Positions 6,004 through 6,056 of a stretch of 6,056 bases of DNA are shown here, piece after piece. Both the position numbers and the translations under genes were made by a program. The DNA lies in the NCBI GenBank assembly GCA_031279895.1, contig JAITHR010000082.1, forward strand, positions 1 through 6,056. The letters are read 5' to 3'. Every line of letters starts with the position of its first letter. Position 1 is the stretch's first letter. The stretch comes from Spirochaetaceae bacterium. GTDB lineage: Bacteria > Spirochaetota > Spirochaetia > Treponematales > Breznakiellaceae. The notes below the pieces were generated by a model. The model saw only the letters and a list, made by a program, of their open reading frames with translations. It did no database searches and had not been told where the DNA came from.

Positions 6004-6031
6004 TTTATAAAAAGCCGGCAGGTAGTAATCA
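6004..6031 (-). promoter_or_regulatory. Possible promoter of the lipoprotein gene
   Basis: TATAAA (6009-6004) is a fair -10 box. With a 16-base spacer the -35 would be TGATTA (6031-6026), which is a poor match. A start near 5997 would give a leader of about 20 bases containing the ribosome binding site. The weak -35 would fit a promoter needing an activator, but another -10 in the nearby AT-rich DNA is possible. Confidence 0.35.
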
Positions 6032-6034
6032 CCG

Positions 6035-6053
6035 TATCAAACGACGTTTGATA
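6035..6053. promoter_or_regulatory. Perfect 19-bp palindrome, candidate operator
   Basis: TATCAAACGACGTTTGATA has nine-base arms that are exact reverse complements around one central base. It lies just upstream of the promoter-like pair of the lipoprotein gene, about 60 bases before the start codon. The size and symmetry fit a dimeric helix-turn-helix regulator. No regulator is visible in the window, and the site may equally serve a gene beyond the right edge. Confidence 0.5.
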
Positions 6054-6056
6054 GTT

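Noticed and set aside
1..6056. tRNA, rRNA or riboswitch
   Set aside because: Reading both strands of the gaps, I saw no cloverleaf with a TTCRANY arm, no rRNA-like stretch and no recognisable riboswitch core.

Overview
The window looks like spirochaete chromosome, most likely a Treponema-type bacterium. This rests on family features rather than a search. The MiaB protein has spirochaete-style motifs (MYHYNPREGTPAFE, QHGSN, a C-terminal WGNTFRAKEL). A large surface lipoprotein has a relaxed lipobox (MTGC) and an Ig-like plus beta-strand-repeat architecture that I associate with gut treponemes. The DNA is GC-rich and every convincing gene is on the minus strand.

Right to left, in the direction of transcription. 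The right edge (5977-6056) is the control region of the lipoprotein gene: a perfect 19-bp palindrome, a weak promoter-like pair, and a near-consensus ribosome binding site. The lipoprotein gene (3655-5976, 773 aa) follows and ends in a strong intrinsic terminator (3590-3633). Next comes about 730 bp without a convincing gene (roughly 2870-3590). It is a mosaic of repeats: two diverged direct copies of a ~160-bp element, a 46-bp tandem duplication, a 10-bp-arm hairpin, six 21-bp tandem units, and inverted repeats linking the parts.

From 2853 leftward a promoter drives a tightly packed four-gene operon whose genes all overlap: a small membrane protein of unknown function (2452-2817), miaB (1121-2455, tRNA ms2i6A37 methylthiotransferase), a LapA/DUF1049 two-helix membrane protein (861-1136), and an exported SPOR-domain protein (1-874) cut by the window edge. 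The -10 box lies six bases before the first ATG, so this operon may start with a leaderless mRNA. It joins one tRNA-modification enzyme to three membrane or envelope proteins. The overlaps (4, 16 and 14 bp) point to translational coupling.

I find no tRNA, rRNA, transposase or CRISPR array. The parts most worth a second look are the repeat mosaic with its 21-bp units open in both strands, the leaderless start, and the palindrome upstream of the lipoprotein gene.
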